A stretch of DNA of 64,000 bases, taken from Agreia pratensis. Lineage in GTDB: Bacteria; Actinomycetota; Actinomycetes; Actinomycetales; Microbacteriaceae. Shown piece by piece: positions 15,067 through 25,069 of the stretch (position 1 is its first letter; every line of letters starts with the position of its first letter). A model generated the notes under the pieces. That model had not been told where the DNA came from. It saw nothing but the letters and a program-made list of their open reading frames with translations, and made no database searches. Where the stretch lies: positions 248,001 through 312,000 of the forward strand of contig NZ_FXAY01000003.1 of assembly GCF_900177685.1 (NCBI RefSeq). Reading direction: 5' to 3'. Made by a program: the position numbers and the translations under genes.

Positions 15067-17340
15067 ATGGAGGGTCCAGAAATCAAATTCGCCGAAGCCG
15101 TTATCGATAACGGCAAGTTCGGCACCCGCACGGTCCGCTTCGAAGCGGGACGTCTGGCACAGCAGGCACAGGGCGCCGTCGCGGCCTACCTCGACGAGGA
15201 AACCATGCTGCTGAGTGCCACCAGCATCGGAAAGCACCCGAAGGACAACTTCGACTTCTTCCCGCTCACCATCGACGTCGAAGAGCGCAGCTACGCCGCG
15301 GGAAAGATCCCCGGATCGTTCTTCCGACGCGAGGGACGTCCCTCGACCGAGGCCATCCTGGTCTGCCGTCTGATCGACCGCCCCCTGCGCCCGTCGTTCG
15401 TCAACGGTCTCCGCAACGAGGTCCAGGTCGTCATCACGGTGCTCAGCATCGCTCCCGACGAGTTCTACGACACCCTGGCGATCAACGCGGCCTCCGCGTC
15501 GAGCCAGATCTCGGGCATCCCCTTCTCGGGTCCCATCGCCGGCGTACGCCTGGCACTGATCGGTGACCAGTGGGTCGCCTTCCCCAAGTACTCGCAGCTC
15601 GAAGAGGCCGTATTCGACCTCACCGTCGCCGGCCGCGTCGTCACCGACGCCCAGGGCAACCAGGACGTCGCGATCATGATGGTCGAGGCCGAGGCCACCG
15701 AGAACAGCTGGAACCTGATTCAGGCCGGCGCCACGAAGCCGAACGAGGAGATCGTGGCGCAGGGCCTCGAGGCCGCCAAGCCGTTCCTCAAGCAGCTCGT
15801 CGAGGCCCAGGCCTCGCTCGCCGCGCAGGTGAACAAGCCCGTCCGCGAATACCCCGTGTTCCCCGCCTACAGCCAGGCCGGATATGACGCGGTCGCCGAA
15901 CTCGCCTACGACGAGCTCGTCTCGATCTACCAGATCGCCGACAAGACCGAGCGTCAAGATGCAGATGACGCACTGAAAGAGCGCGTCAAGATCGCCATCA
16001 ACGAGAAGGTCTCCGCAGGCGAACTGTCGGGCGACATCCCGCCGATGGTCTCGGCCGCATACAAGTCGGTCACCAAGACCGTCGTCCGCGGTCGCATCCT
16101 CACCGAGGGTGTGCGCATCGATGGTCGTGGCCTCGCCGACATCCGTCCGCTCGATGCCGAGGTTCAGGTGATCCCGCGCGTGCACGGTTCCGCCATCTTC
16201 CAGCGCGGTGAGACCCAGATCCTGGGCGTCACCACGCTGAACATGCTCAAGATGGAGCAGCAGATCGACTCGCTGAGCCCGATCAAGAAGAAGCGCTACC
16301 TGCACCACTACAACTTCCCGCCCTACTCCACCGGAGAGACGGGTCGTGTCGGTTCGCCGAAGCGCCGCGAGATCGGGCACGGCTTCCTGGCCGAGCGCGC
16401 GATCGCACCCGTGCTTCCGAGCCGCGACGAGTTCCCCTACGCCATCCGCCAGGTCTCCGAGGCTCTGGGCTCCAACGGCTCCACGTCGATGGGTTCCGTC
16501 TGCGCCTCGACCCTGTCGCTGCTGAACGCCGGTGTGCCCCTGCGCGCACCCGTCGCCGGTATCGCAATGGGCCTCGTCTCCGACACAATCGACGGAGAGA
16601 CCCGTTACGCGGCCCTCACCGACATCCTCGGTGCCGAAGACGCTCTCGGTGACATGGACTTCAAGGTTGCTGGAACCAGCGATTTCATCACCGCGATCCA
16701 GCTCGACACGAAGCTCGACGGTCTGCCCACGAGCGTGCTCGACGGCGCCCTGAAGCAGGCGAAGGCCGCGCGCACCGCGATCCTCAACGTCATCAACTCC
16801 GCGATCGACGCTCCCGACGAGATGGCACCGACCGCGCCTCGCGTCATCAGCGTGCAGATCCCCGTCGACAAGATCGGTGAGCTGATCGGCCCGAAGGGCA
16901 AGACGATCAACTCGATCCAGGACGAGACCGGCGCCGACATCTCGATCGAAGAAGACGGAACCGTGTACATCGGTGCCGTCGACGGCCCCTCTGCCGAGGC
17001 CGCTCGCGCCCAGGTCAACGCGATCGCCAACCCGACCAACCCCGAGGTCGGCGAGCAGTTCCTCGGAACCGTCGTCAAGATCGCGACGTTCGGTGCGTTC
17101 GTGTCGCTGCTCCCGGGCAAGGACGGCCTGCTGCACATCTCCGAGGTGCGCAAGCTCGCCGGTGGCAAGCGCGTAGAGAACGTCGAAGACGTGCTCGGCG
17201 TCGGCCAGAAGATCCTGGTCGAGATCACCAAGATCGACGACCGCGGAAAGCTGTCGCTCGCTCCGGTCGTCGCTGACGAAGCCGACACCGAGGGCTCCGC
17301 TGCAGCCAGCGAAGGACCCGACGCTCCGGCCGAAGGCTAG
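15067..17340 (+). CDS. pnp: Polyribonucleotide nucleotidyltransferase (PNPase)
   Basis: A 757-residue 3'-5' phosphorolytic exoribonuclease of the degradosome; in actinobacteria it can also add 3' tails. Two RNase PH domains (about 15-230 and 335-560) flank an all-alpha linker. [25 protein letters not shown] lies in the first domain and the second carries the catalytic [22 protein letters not shown] region (named here by its core SMGSVCAST). KH domain ([16 protein letters not shown]) and S1 domain ([24 protein letters not shown] area) end the protein. The ATG at 15067 follows AAGGAG by eight bases; the open frame extends further upstream without a ribosome-binding site. Confidence 0.97.
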   Translation: MEGPEIKFAEAVIDNGKFGTRTVRFEAGRLAQQAQGAVAAYLDEETMLLSATSIGKHPKDNFDFFPLTIDVEERSYAAGKIPGSFFRREGRPSTEAILVCRLIDRPLRPSFVNGLRNEVQVVITVLSIAPDEFYDTLAINAASASSQISGIPFSGPIAGVRLALIGDQWVAFPKYSQLEEAVFDLTVAGRVVTDAQGNQDVAIMMVEAEATENSWNLIQAGATKPNEEIVAQGLEAAKPFLKQLVEAQASLAAQVNKPVREYPVFPAYSQAGYDAVAELAYDELVSIYQIADKTERQDADDALKERVKIAINEKVSAGELSGDIPPMVSAAYKSVTKTVVRGRILTEGVRIDGRGLADIRPLDAEVQVIPRVHGSAIFQRGETQILGVTTLNMLKMEQQIDSLSPIKKKRYLHHYNFPPYSTGETGRVGSPKRREIGHGFLAERAIAPVLPSRDEFPYAIRQVSEALGSNGSTSMGSVCASTLSLLNAGVPLRAPVAGIAMGLVSDTIDGETRYAALTDILGAEDALGDMDFKVAGTSDFITAIQLDTKLDGLPTSVLDGALKQAKAARTAILNVINSAIDAPDEMAPTAPRVISVQIPVDKIGELIGPKGKTINSIQDETGADISIEEDGTVYIGAVDGPSAEAARAQVNAIANPTNPEVGEQFLGTVVKIATFGAFVSLLPGKDGLLHISEVRKLAGGKRVENVEDVLGVGQKILVEITKIDDRGKLSLAPVVADEADTEGSAAASEGPDAPAEG

Positions 17341-17349
17341 TAGCCCAGC

Positions 17350-17387
17350 ACGAAGGCCCGTCCCACTCCGGTGGGGCGGGCCTTCGT
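17350..17387 (+). terminator. Intrinsic terminator after pnp
   Basis: ACGAAGGCCCG-T-CCCAC pairs with GTGGG-G-CGGGCCTTCGT around a TCCG tetraloop (one T-G wobble), about 17 bp, followed by CGTTTCGG. Confidence 0.8.
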
Positions 17388-17407
17388 CGTTTCGGTCCTC
17401 ACGCAAC

Positions 17408-17413
17408 TACACT
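17408..17413 (+). promoter_or_regulatory. Candidate -10 element of the aldo/keto reductase gene
   Basis: TACACT, then GCCCTC, then the ATG at 17420: a leaderless arrangement directly after the pnp terminator. Confidence 0.5.
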
Positions 17414-17419
17414 GCCCTC

Positions 17420-18352
17420 ATGACGCCGAACGACGACGCCAGCTCCAACACAGCCATGCCGCCCTCCCGCTTCCGGCTTGCGATCGACGGAAACGTCTTC
17501 GGGTGGGCTTCCGGTGTGTCCGCCACAGCCGAGGCTCTCGACGCGTTTCACGCCGCGGGCGGCCGGCTCATCTCCACCGCCGATCACTACGCGGGCGGTC
17601 GCAGTGAGATCATGATCGGCAACTGGGTCCGCAGCCGAAAAGCTCGTTCCCGGGTTTTCCTGGCCACGAAGATCGGTCGCCATCCGGATGCGCCCGGCTT
17701 GTCGGCCGACGACATCGTCACGGCGACGGAAGCGAGCCTCGAGCGTCTCCAGACCGATCACCTCGACCTGCTCTCGTTCGACGGTGACCATCCTCATACT
17801 CCTCTCGAGGAGAGTCTGGCGGCCGCCGCCGAACTGATCGCGAGCGGCAAGGTGCGTGCGCTGGCGGCATCGTCGTATTCCGGAGCACGTCTCCGTGATG
17901 CTGGGCGGCTCGCCGACGAGAACGGTCTCCCTCGCTTCCGAGCCGTGTTCAGCCCCTACAGCCTCATGACGAGACGGCCAGTCGAGAGTGATCTCCTCCC
18001 CGCCGTGAGAACGCTCAATATCGGCATCTTCGCGCGGCTACCCCTGGCGAACGGCTTCCTGACCGGCGAGTACCGTGTTCGATCAGACGTGCCGGAGTCG
18101 ACCATGTTCGCTGATGCGGCCGCGCATGTCGGTCGCGACGGATTCCGCGTGCTCAAGGCACTCGAGCAGGTCTCGGCCGAGCAGAACACGTCACTGGCCG
18201 CCTGTGCGCTCGCCTGGGTGCGGTCAAAACCGAACGTGATCGCGCCGGTGGTGCGGGCGGCGTCGGCCGAGCAGGTCGCCGAGCTCGTCGCATCCGCCGA
18301 TCTGGTTCTCGAGCCGCACCAGCTCATGGCCCTCGATCGCGCATCTGAGTGA
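17420..18352 (+). CDS. Aldo/keto reductase family protein
   Basis: A 310-residue TIM-barrel protein of the NADPH-dependent aldo/keto reductase superfamily. The catalytic pattern is recognisable: DHYAGGRSE (Asp and Tyr), the lysine of FLATKIGR, and a histidine position near HLDLLSFDGDHP that is not the usual Y-x-x-H. The C-terminal barrel ends in the cofactor-binding ALAWVRSKPNVIAPVVRAAS. Substrate cannot be inferred. The altered histidine region means activity should not be assumed. It lies alone between pnp and the M16 protease gene, though pnp-linked in this window. Confidence 0.85.
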   Translation: MTPNDDASSNTAMPPSRFRLAIDGNVFGWASGVSATAEALDAFHAAGGRLISTADHYAGGRSEIMIGNWVRSRKARSRVFLATKIGRHPDAPGLSADDIVTATEASLERLQTDHLDLLSFDGDHPHTPLEESLAAAAELIASGKVRALAASSYSGARLRDAGRLADENGLPRFRAVFSPYSLMTRRPVESDLLPAVRTLNIGIFARLPLANGFLTGEYRVRSDVPESTMFADAAAHVGRDGFRVLKALEQVSAEQNTSLAACALAWVRSKPNVIAPVVRAASAEQVAELVASADLVLEPHQLMALDRASE

Positions 18353-18354
18353 CA

Positions 18355-18360
18355 TAGGCT
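18355..18360 (+). promoter_or_regulatory. Candidate -10 element of the M16 protease gene
   Basis: TAGGCT, then seven bases (GGGCGCG) and the ATG at 18368. It begins just after the stop of the aldo/keto reductase gene and predicts a leaderless mRNA. Confidence 0.45.
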
Positions 18361-18367
18361 GGGCGCG

Positions 18368-19765
18368 ATGAACAACGCCGTGCCCTTACCTCTGAACCTG
18401 CCCGAACTCCGCGTCGAAGCGTCTGGGGGATCTCTGGTCCGGCGCACCATTCTTCCGTCGGGGGTGCGCATTCTCACAGAGAAGATGCCCGGGGCGCAGA
18501 GCGCCACCGTCGGGTATTGGGTCGCCGTCGGCTCTCGTGACGAACTCGGCAGCGTGCTCGCGACGCCCGCGGCTCCTGCCCTTCCCTCGCGTTACGGATC
18601 GACGCATTTTCTGGAACATCTGCTGTTCAAGGGAACTCCGACGAGATCGGCCCTCGATATCGCGGTGGCCTTCGATGCCGTAGGTGGCGAGCACAACGCC
18701 GCGACGAGCAAGGAATACACCTGCTACTACGCCAAGGTCCGCGACAAAGACCTGCCCATGGCGGTCGATGTCATCGCCGACATGCTGACATCGTCGTTGA
18801 TCGAGCGCGGCGAGTTCGAGACAGAGCGCGGCGTGATTCTCGAAGAACTCGCCGAGGCGTCAGACGACCCGTCCGATGTCGCGGGCGAGCGATTCTTCGA
18901 GGCGGTGCTCGGCGACCATCCCCTCGGGCGACCGGTGGGCGGCAGCCCTGACGCGATACGCGAGGTCACCCGTGACGCCGTATGGCAGCACTATCTAGAG
19001 AATTACCGCCCGCAAGACCTCGTGATCACGGCCGCCGGCGCAGTCGAGCATGACGAGCTCGTCGCGCGGGTCGTGACGGCGTTGACCGCGGCAGGTTGGG
19101 ACATGGAGAGCGTCGCCGAACCTGTCGCGCGACGCGAGTCCGCCGGAGTCGAGATTCACCGGGGTGCGCCCGTGGTCGTGGTGCAACGCCCCAATGAGCA
19201 GGCGAGCCTGATCGTCGGAACCTCCGGGTTCACGGCCAACGACGAGCGCCGCTCGGCGCTCAGCGTGCTGGGATCGGTTTTCGGGGGAGGCATGTCGTCG
19301 AGACTCTTCCAAGAGATCCGAGAGAAGCGTGGCCTGGCCTACTCGGTCTATTCGTTCGCACCCTCGTACTCCGACGCCGGCCTCTTCGGCATGAACGCCG
19401 GATGCACTCCTGCCCGGGTCGGCGACGTCGCCGAACTGATGGTCGAACAGCTTCACCTGCTCGCAGACGACGGGATCACCGACGAAGAGTTGCGCCGCGC
19501 ACACGGTCAGCTGTCCGGTTCGGCCGCTCTCGCACTCGAAGACTCAGACACCCGGATGTCGCGGCTCGGTCGCGCCGAGATCACCCAGGGCGAGTTCGTC
19601 GACCTCGATGAGGCGCTCAGACGCCTCGACCGAGTGACACCTCTCGACGTGCAGGGCCTCGCTCGCGACATCGCGTCCCGTCCAATCTCCATCTCGGCCG
19701 TCGGCGCCATCTCGGAGAACGCCTTCGATGGCCTCGGCTCGGCTTTAGAGGGGGTCGCATCGTGA
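18368..19765 (+). CDS. M16 family zinc metallopeptidase
   Basis: A 465-residue insulinase-type protease. The inverted zinc motif HFLEH (H80, E83, H84) and the downstream glutamate near E160 (ERGVILEELAE) form the active site in the first half. The second half is the usual inactive M16 domain, with REKRGLAYSVYSF. Actinobacterial homologues commonly lie beside pnp and are annotated as processing proteases with unknown targets. An insertion of about 15 residues (GSVLATPAAPALPSRY) sits just before the zinc motif. The next gene overlaps it by four bases. Confidence 0.92.
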   Translation: MNNAVPLPLNLPELRVEASGGSLVRRTILPSGVRILTEKMPGAQSATVGYWVAVGSRDELGSVLATPAAPALPSRYGSTHFLEHLLFKGTPTRSALDIAVAFDAVGGEHNAATSKEYTCYYAKVRDKDLPMAVDVIADMLTSSLIERGEFETERGVILEELAEASDDPSDVAGERFFEAVLGDHPLGRPVGGSPDAIREVTRDAVWQHYLENYRPQDLVITAAGAVEHDELVARVVTALTAAGWDMESVAEPVARRESAGVEIHRGAPVVVVQRPNEQASLIVGTSGFTANDERRSALSVLGSVFGGGMSSRLFQEIREKRGLAYSVYSFAPSYSDAGLFGMNAGCTPARVGDVAELMVEQLHLLADDGITDEELRRAHGQLSGSAALALEDSDTRMSRLGRAEITQGEFVDLDEALRRLDRVTPLDVQGLARDIASRPISISAVGAISENAFDGLGSALEGVAS

Positions 19766-20364
19766 CCCGCACGCTGTATCTGGTTCGACACGGCGAGCAG
19801 CAGGACGCCGAGTACGGCATGGATGACGGGCCGTTGTCTCCTCGCGGTCAGCGCCAGGCGCGACTCATTGCAGAGCGTCTCGGTGGTGTGCCGTTCACGA
19901 ACGTCTGGCACTCGCCCCTTCAGCGCGCGGAGGACACGGCCACCATCATGGCGGCCCATCTGCCGGCTCTGCAGCCGGAGCCCACGGCGTTGCTCTTCGA
20001 CTGCGTTCCCACGGGCTACTCGCCGCAGATGCCCCACTCGTTTCAGCCGTTCTTCAACTCGGTGACGATCGAACAGGTCGACGCGGGCAGAGCGCAGATG
20101 GCCGATGCCGTCGCGGAGTTCCTGTCGCCGACCCGTGAGACGACGAACGATCTCTTGATCACGCACAACTTCGTCATCGGATGGCTCGTGCGCGAGGCGA
20201 TGGGTGCGCCGGACTGGCGCTGGGTGGGCGTCAATCAGGCCAATTGCGGCCTCACGATCATCAACGTCAAGGCCGGGAGACTGCCCGAACTCGTGGCGCA
20301 CAACGACCTGGGTCATCTGCCGGTAGAACTCCGTACGGGACTTCCCGAGGCGCAGCCATACTGA
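19762..20364 (+). CDS. Histidine phosphatase family protein
   Basis: A 200-residue phosphoglycerate-mutase-like phosphatase. The phospho-accepting motif LVRHGE is at residues 7-12 (H10), WHSPLQRAEDTA supplies the second arginine and LITHNFVIG the second histidine. The members are phosphatases or mutases for diverse substrates, unknown here. The GTG start overlaps the TGA of the M16 gene (GTGA), so translation is probably coupled. Confidence 0.88.
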   Translation: MTRTLYLVRHGEQQDAEYGMDDGPLSPRGQRQARLIAERLGGVPFTNVWHSPLQRAEDTATIMAAHLPALQPEPTALLFDCVPTGYSPQMPHSFQPFFNSVTIEQVDAGRAQMADAVAEFLSPTRETTNDLLITHNFVIGWLVREAMGAPDWRWVGVNQANCGLTIINVKAGRLPELVAHNDLGHLPVELRTGLPEAQPY

Positions 20365-20395
20365 TCGCGCGTCCCGACATCGGGATTCGCACGAG

Positions 20396-20875
20396 CTACG
20401 CGGGAGTGCGCAGATCCTTGGAATACCAGACGGTGGCGTTCGGATTGTCGTTGTATGCCTCTACGGGAACGTAGGAGCGCGCGGAATAGAGACGCGCGGC
20501 GCCCGTGAGCGTGTGGTGCGTGTCGAGCACCATCAGGTCGGCTCCGAAGCCTCGCGCCCGCGATTCGAGCTCGTCCATCATCGCCGTGGCCAGACCTCGA
20601 CCGCGGCTGGAGGGTGCGAGCCAGAGATGCTTGACCTCGAATCGCACGCGCCCGGCGTCGTCCGGTGAGATGCGTCGGATGCCGCCGCATCCGACCGGTT
20701 CGTCGTCGACGGCGATGAGAAACACTCCGTCTGGCGCGACGAAAGCGCTCGGCTCGGGGTACGTGACCGTGTACGCGCCCTGCGCCGGAGGGAACTCGCC
20801 GGCGCGCCACGTGAAGTAGTCGGTCAGCAGTCGGTGTGCGTCGAGCGAATCCGTGCGGACCTCGCGGATATCCAT
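20396..20875 (-). CDS. GNAT family N-acetyltransferase
   Basis: A 159-residue acetyltransferase. The acetyl-CoA-binding motif A is FEVKHLWLAPSSRGRGLATAMMDELE (R/Q-x-x-G-x-G/A as SRGRGLA), preceded by the strand GCGGIRRIS and followed by LMVLDTHHTLTGAARLY, where a tyrosine commonly acts as acid. The acceptor is unknown. TACCCT lies six bases before the ATG on the minus strand, another leaderless start. It is convergent with the phosphatase gene and divergent from dapB. Confidence 0.85.
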   Translation of the reverse strand: MDIREVRTDSLDAHRLLTDYFTWRAGEFPPAQGAYTVTYPEPSAFVAPDGVFLIAVDDEPVGCGGIRRISPDDAGRVRFEVKHLWLAPSSRGRGLATAMMDELESRARGFGADLMVLDTHHTLTGAARLYSARSYVPVEAYNDNPNATVWYSKDLRTPA

Positions 20876-20907
20876 GGGTCAAGGGTAGGGGAGGAGACCG
20901 GCATTGG

Positions 20908-20913
20908 TAGATT
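20908..20913 (+). promoter_or_regulatory. Candidate -10 element of dapB
   Basis: TAGATT, then GGTGCC, then the ATG at 20920, giving a leaderless transcript. The opposing GNAT gene has its own -10 (TACCCT, 20882-20887, minus strand) in the same 44-base gap. Confidence 0.5.
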
Positions 20914-20919
20914 GGTGCC

Positions 20920-21669
20920 ATGACTACGAAGGTCGCCGTCGTCGGCGCATCCGGCCGCATGGGGCAGCTCTTCTCACGAATCGTCGACGAGACAGAGGGC
21001 TTCGAGCTCTTCGCTCAGATCGGTTCCTCGGGTGATCTGACAGACATGATCGGGGCCGATCTCACTGTCGATGTCACCGTGCCTGCCGTGTCGCATTCGA
21101 TCGTCGACTTCGCGCTGTCTCACGACATCCCTGTGCTGGTCGGAACGTCTGGATGGTCGGCCGATCGCATCAGAAGCCTGGAGCGGCGCCTCATTGACAG
21201 CCCAGAGCTCGGCGCCGTGATCATTCCGAACTTCTCTGTGGGCTCGGTGCTGGCAAGCTCGTTCGCAGCGATGGCGGCCCGCTTCTACGACTCGATAGAG
21301 ATCGTCGAGGCCCACCACGCCACCAAGATCGATTCGCCGTCGGGAACGTCTGTCAGAACGGCAGAACTCATTGCTGCTGCACGCGGAGCGCTCGGACCGG
21401 TGTCGGCTCCCCACACCGATCAGCGAGCACGGGGCCAACAGGTCGCCAGCGTTCCCATCCACAGCCTGCGCCTTCAGGGCGTTGTCGCGAAGCAGGACGT
21501 CATCCTCGGCGGCGTCGGCGAGGTGCTCACCATCAGTCATGACACGCTGTCTCCGAGCGCCTACGAGGCGGGGATCGCTATCGCCCTGCGCGCCGCGACG
21601 CGGGCGAGGGGCGTCGTCGTCGGACTCGACAAACTCATCGATCTCACCGCGGGCCCGGGCGCGCGATGA
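20920..21669 (+). CDS. dapB: 4-hydroxy-tetrahydrodipicolinate reductase
   Basis: A 249-residue NAD(P)H-dependent enzyme of the diaminopimelate/lysine pathway, giving tetrahydrodipicolinate for peptidoglycan and lysine. The Rossmann motif GASGRMGQ is at 9-16 and the active-site signature EAHHATKIDSPSGT at 130-143 (H133, K136). NFSVGSVL and the C-terminal GVVVGLDKLIDL are typical. Length is normal. It is followed closely by a small membrane protein gene, possibly in the same transcript. dapA is not in the window. Confidence 0.95.
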   Translation: MTTKVAVVGASGRMGQLFSRIVDETEGFELFAQIGSSGDLTDMIGADLTVDVTVPAVSHSIVDFALSHDIPVLVGTSGWSADRIRSLERRLIDSPELGAVIIPNFSVGSVLASSFAAMAARFYDSIEIVEAHHATKIDSPSGTSVRTAELIAAARGALGPVSAPHTDQRARGQQVASVPIHSLRLQGVVAKQDVILGGVGEVLTISHDTLSPSAYEAGIAIALRAATRARGVVVGLDKLIDLTAGPGAR

Positions 21670-21703
21670 GCCGCTGTGACCGCCGTCTCGAGCGGGCGAT
21701 GCA

Positions 21704-22147
21704 GTGAAAGGCCGTATCGCCGCGTGGTCGATGGCCGCGCTCCTGGCGCTCTACCTGATCCTCGTGGTCGACCGATCCGTGCGTCTTGTCGCAACAGGGG
21801 AGCCCGTCGCCATAGGGCTGGGCGTCGCGCTCATCGTCTTTCCACTCATCGCTGCCTGGGCGCTGATGCGAGAGCTGCTCTTCGGGATCCGCACCGAGCG
21901 TCTGGTCAAAGACCTCGAAGCCGAGGATTCTCTTCCCGAGGACGACCTGCCCAAGAGGCCGAGTGGCCGGCCTGACAGGGCGGCCGCAGACGCGGAGTTC
22001 GATCGATACCGGGCCGAGGTCGACGCTGCCCCCGAGAGCTGGCGCGCCTGGTTCAGGCTCGGTCTCGCCTATGACGCGAGCGGCGACCGCCGCCGTGCGC
22101 GCGCGGCTCTGCGCCGCGCCATAGCGCTGAACAGGCAGGCGGCGTGA
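21704..22147 (+). CDS. Small membrane protein with a TPR-like C-terminus
   Basis: A 147-residue protein with two hydrophobic segments (about 5-22 and 33-53), an acidic linker and a C-terminal stretch WRAWFRLGLAYDASGDRRRARAALRRAIAL that fits one tetratricopeptide repeat (only its ends matter: W-x2-L-G-x2-Y at the start and A-x3-Y/A-x-A-L at the end). Position after dapB is common in Microbacteriaceae; no function is known. The GTG at 21704 starts 35 bases after dapB. Confidence 0.7.
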   Translation: MKGRIAAWSMAALLALYLILVVDRSVRLVATGEPVAIGLGVALIVFPLIAAWALMRELLFGIRTERLVKDLEAEDSLPEDDLPKRPSGRPDRAAADAEFDRYRAEVDAAPESWRAWFRLGLAYDASGDRRRARAALRRAIALNRQAA

Positions 22148-22154
22148 CCGGCGC

Positions 22155-23075
22155 TCAGCGCGCCACGTGGTGAGACGCCGACAGCGCCGCGGTGATGCCG
22201 TCGTCGACGTTCTGGTCGCGGAAGGCGAAGCCGTCTGCGACCAACAGCTGCGACGACACGTTCTGGTCTGACAGCAGCAACTCTTTTCCCGCGTCGGCCA
22301 AGGCTGCCTTGATAGCCCAGCCTGGAGCGGGAAGCCAGAACGGTCGGTTGAGTGAGCGCGCGAGGGTCTCGGAGAGCTGAGTGGCCGTCACCGGACGAGG
22401 CGCGGCGAGATTCACCGGCCCTGCCAGCGATGAGCCGAGCGCAAGATGTGCGATTGCGGCCGCCTCGTCGTGCAGGCTGATCCAGGGCCAGATCTGCGTG
22501 CCTGAGCCGAGGGGCCCGGCCACACCCAGGCGGGCCAGAATCTCCAGCGGCTTCAACGCACCACCATTGCCGAGTACGAGTCCCGTTCGTGCCATGACCA
22601 CGCGCGTGGCGGGCGAAGCCTTGGCGGCCGCACGTTCCCACGCCTCGACGACCTTGGCGAGAAAGCCCGTGCCCTGGGCAGAGGTCTCAGTGAGTACCTC
22701 GCCCGGTCGATCTCCGTAGTATCCGACGGCGGAGCCATTGACCAGAGTGTGTGGGGGAGATGACGATTTGGCGATCGCCGTCGTGATGGTGCTCGTGGCC
22801 TGAAGCCTCGACGACAGGATCTGCTTCTTGTACGGCAAGGTCCACGGCAGCCGAGAGATGGATGCGCCGGAGAGGTTCACGATGACATCTGCGGCGTCGA
22901 CGGTGGCGACGTTCAGCCACGACACCTCCGGGTCCCACTGGCGCTCTTTCGGGTGGTGTGTGGGGTGCCTGACGAGCCGGATCACCAGGTGCCCCGCGGC
23001 CTCGAGTTGTCGGGTCAGTTCGGTGCCGATCATGCCGGACGCGCCGGCGATGACGATGGTCTGCTGTTCAGGCAT
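22155..23075 (-). CDS. TIGR01777 family NAD-dependent epimerase-like protein
   Basis: A 306-residue short-chain-dehydrogenase-like protein (YfcH/SulA-epimerase group). The N-terminal nucleotide motif is IAGASGMIGTEL; VNLSGASIS, NGSAVGYYGDRP and RTGLVLGNGGALKP follow in the family order, and the C-terminal DUF1731 part contains NLAAPRPVTATQL and LLLSDQNVSS. The biochemical function of the family is not established. GGGAGAGG lies just upstream of the ATG, and TAGGCT about 20 bases upstream may be its -10. It is convergent with the TPR-like gene. Confidence 0.88.
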   Translation of the reverse strand: MPEQQTIVIAGASGMIGTELTRQLEAAGHLVIRLVRHPTHHPKERQWDPEVSWLNVATVDAADVIVNLSGASISRLPWTLPYKKQILSSRLQATSTITTAIAKSSSPPHTLVNGSAVGYYGDRPGEVLTETSAQGTGFLAKVVEAWERAAAKASPATRVVMARTGLVLGNGGALKPLEILARLGVAGPLGSGTQIWPWISLHDEAAAIAHLALGSSLAGPVNLAAPRPVTATQLSETLARSLNRPFWLPAPGWAIKAALADAGKELLLSDQNVSSQLLVADGFAFRDQNVDDGITAALSASHHVAR

Positions 23076-23155
23076 TCGGCCTCTCCCTTTTGTTTCAGCC
23101 TAACCGCACGATGCGGTCAACCCCAGAAGTCGCTGTCGCCCGCGGCAAACGGTGC

Positions 23156-23161
23156 TACCGT
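23156..23161 (+). promoter_or_regulatory. Candidate -10 element of the leuA leader
   Basis: TACCGT preceded by TGC, an extended -10, with the leader peptide ATG starting six bases later at 23168. CTGTCG at 23133-23138 is a weak -35 with a 17-base spacer. The predicted start of transcription is the A of the leader ATG. Confidence 0.55.
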
Positions 23162-23167
23162 TGCAGG

Positions 23168-23212
23168 ATGCTGTTCGGTCTGCTCCTTCTTAGCTGCCGC
23201 GACGAGTCCTAA
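23168..23212 (+). CDS. leuL: leuA leader peptide
   Basis: A 14-residue open frame MLFGLLLLSCRDES with four consecutive leucine codons (CTG CTC CTT CTT) and a fifth at position 2, located 71 bases upstream of leuA. Such leucine-rich peptides are the sensing part of leu attenuators: ribosome pausing at low Leu-tRNA changes the folding of the downstream RNA. It appears leaderless, as described for several actinobacterial amino-acid leaders. It is too short for statistical gene finding, but the codon run, the hairpin overlapping its end and its position make it convincing. Confidence 0.85.
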   Translation: MLFGLLLLSCRDES

Positions 23213-23234
23213 CCTCAGGCCTTCCTCGTCGCGG
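23197..23234 (+). promoter_or_regulatory. leuA attenuator hairpin
   Basis: CCGCGACGAG at 23197-23206, inside the leader peptide frame, pairs perfectly with CTCGTCGCGG at 23225-23234. A ribosome stalled on the leucine codons would leave the left arm free or cover it depending on position. No T-tract follows, so the mechanism could be Rho-dependent, translational, or use a further structure reaching the leuA Shine-Dalgarno (AGAGGA near 23270). Confidence 0.7.
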
Positions 23235-23259
23235 AGTTCGCCATTGGCTGACAATCTGA

Positions 23260-25050
<1,791 letters not shown>

Positions 25051-25069
25051 TCGAGACCGGCGCCCGTTT

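Noticed and set aside
14797-17406. Very long open frame (over 800 codons) antisense to pnp
   Set aside because: It mirrors pnp codon for codon; in high-GC genes the complementary frame is often open. Its protein is a low-complexity D/R/V/G-rich sequence without domains.
20372-20385. TCCCGA-CA-TCGGGA dyad as terminator between phosphatase and GNAT genes
   Set aside because: The stem is six bp or fewer once a loop is allowed and has no T-tract; too weak to call.
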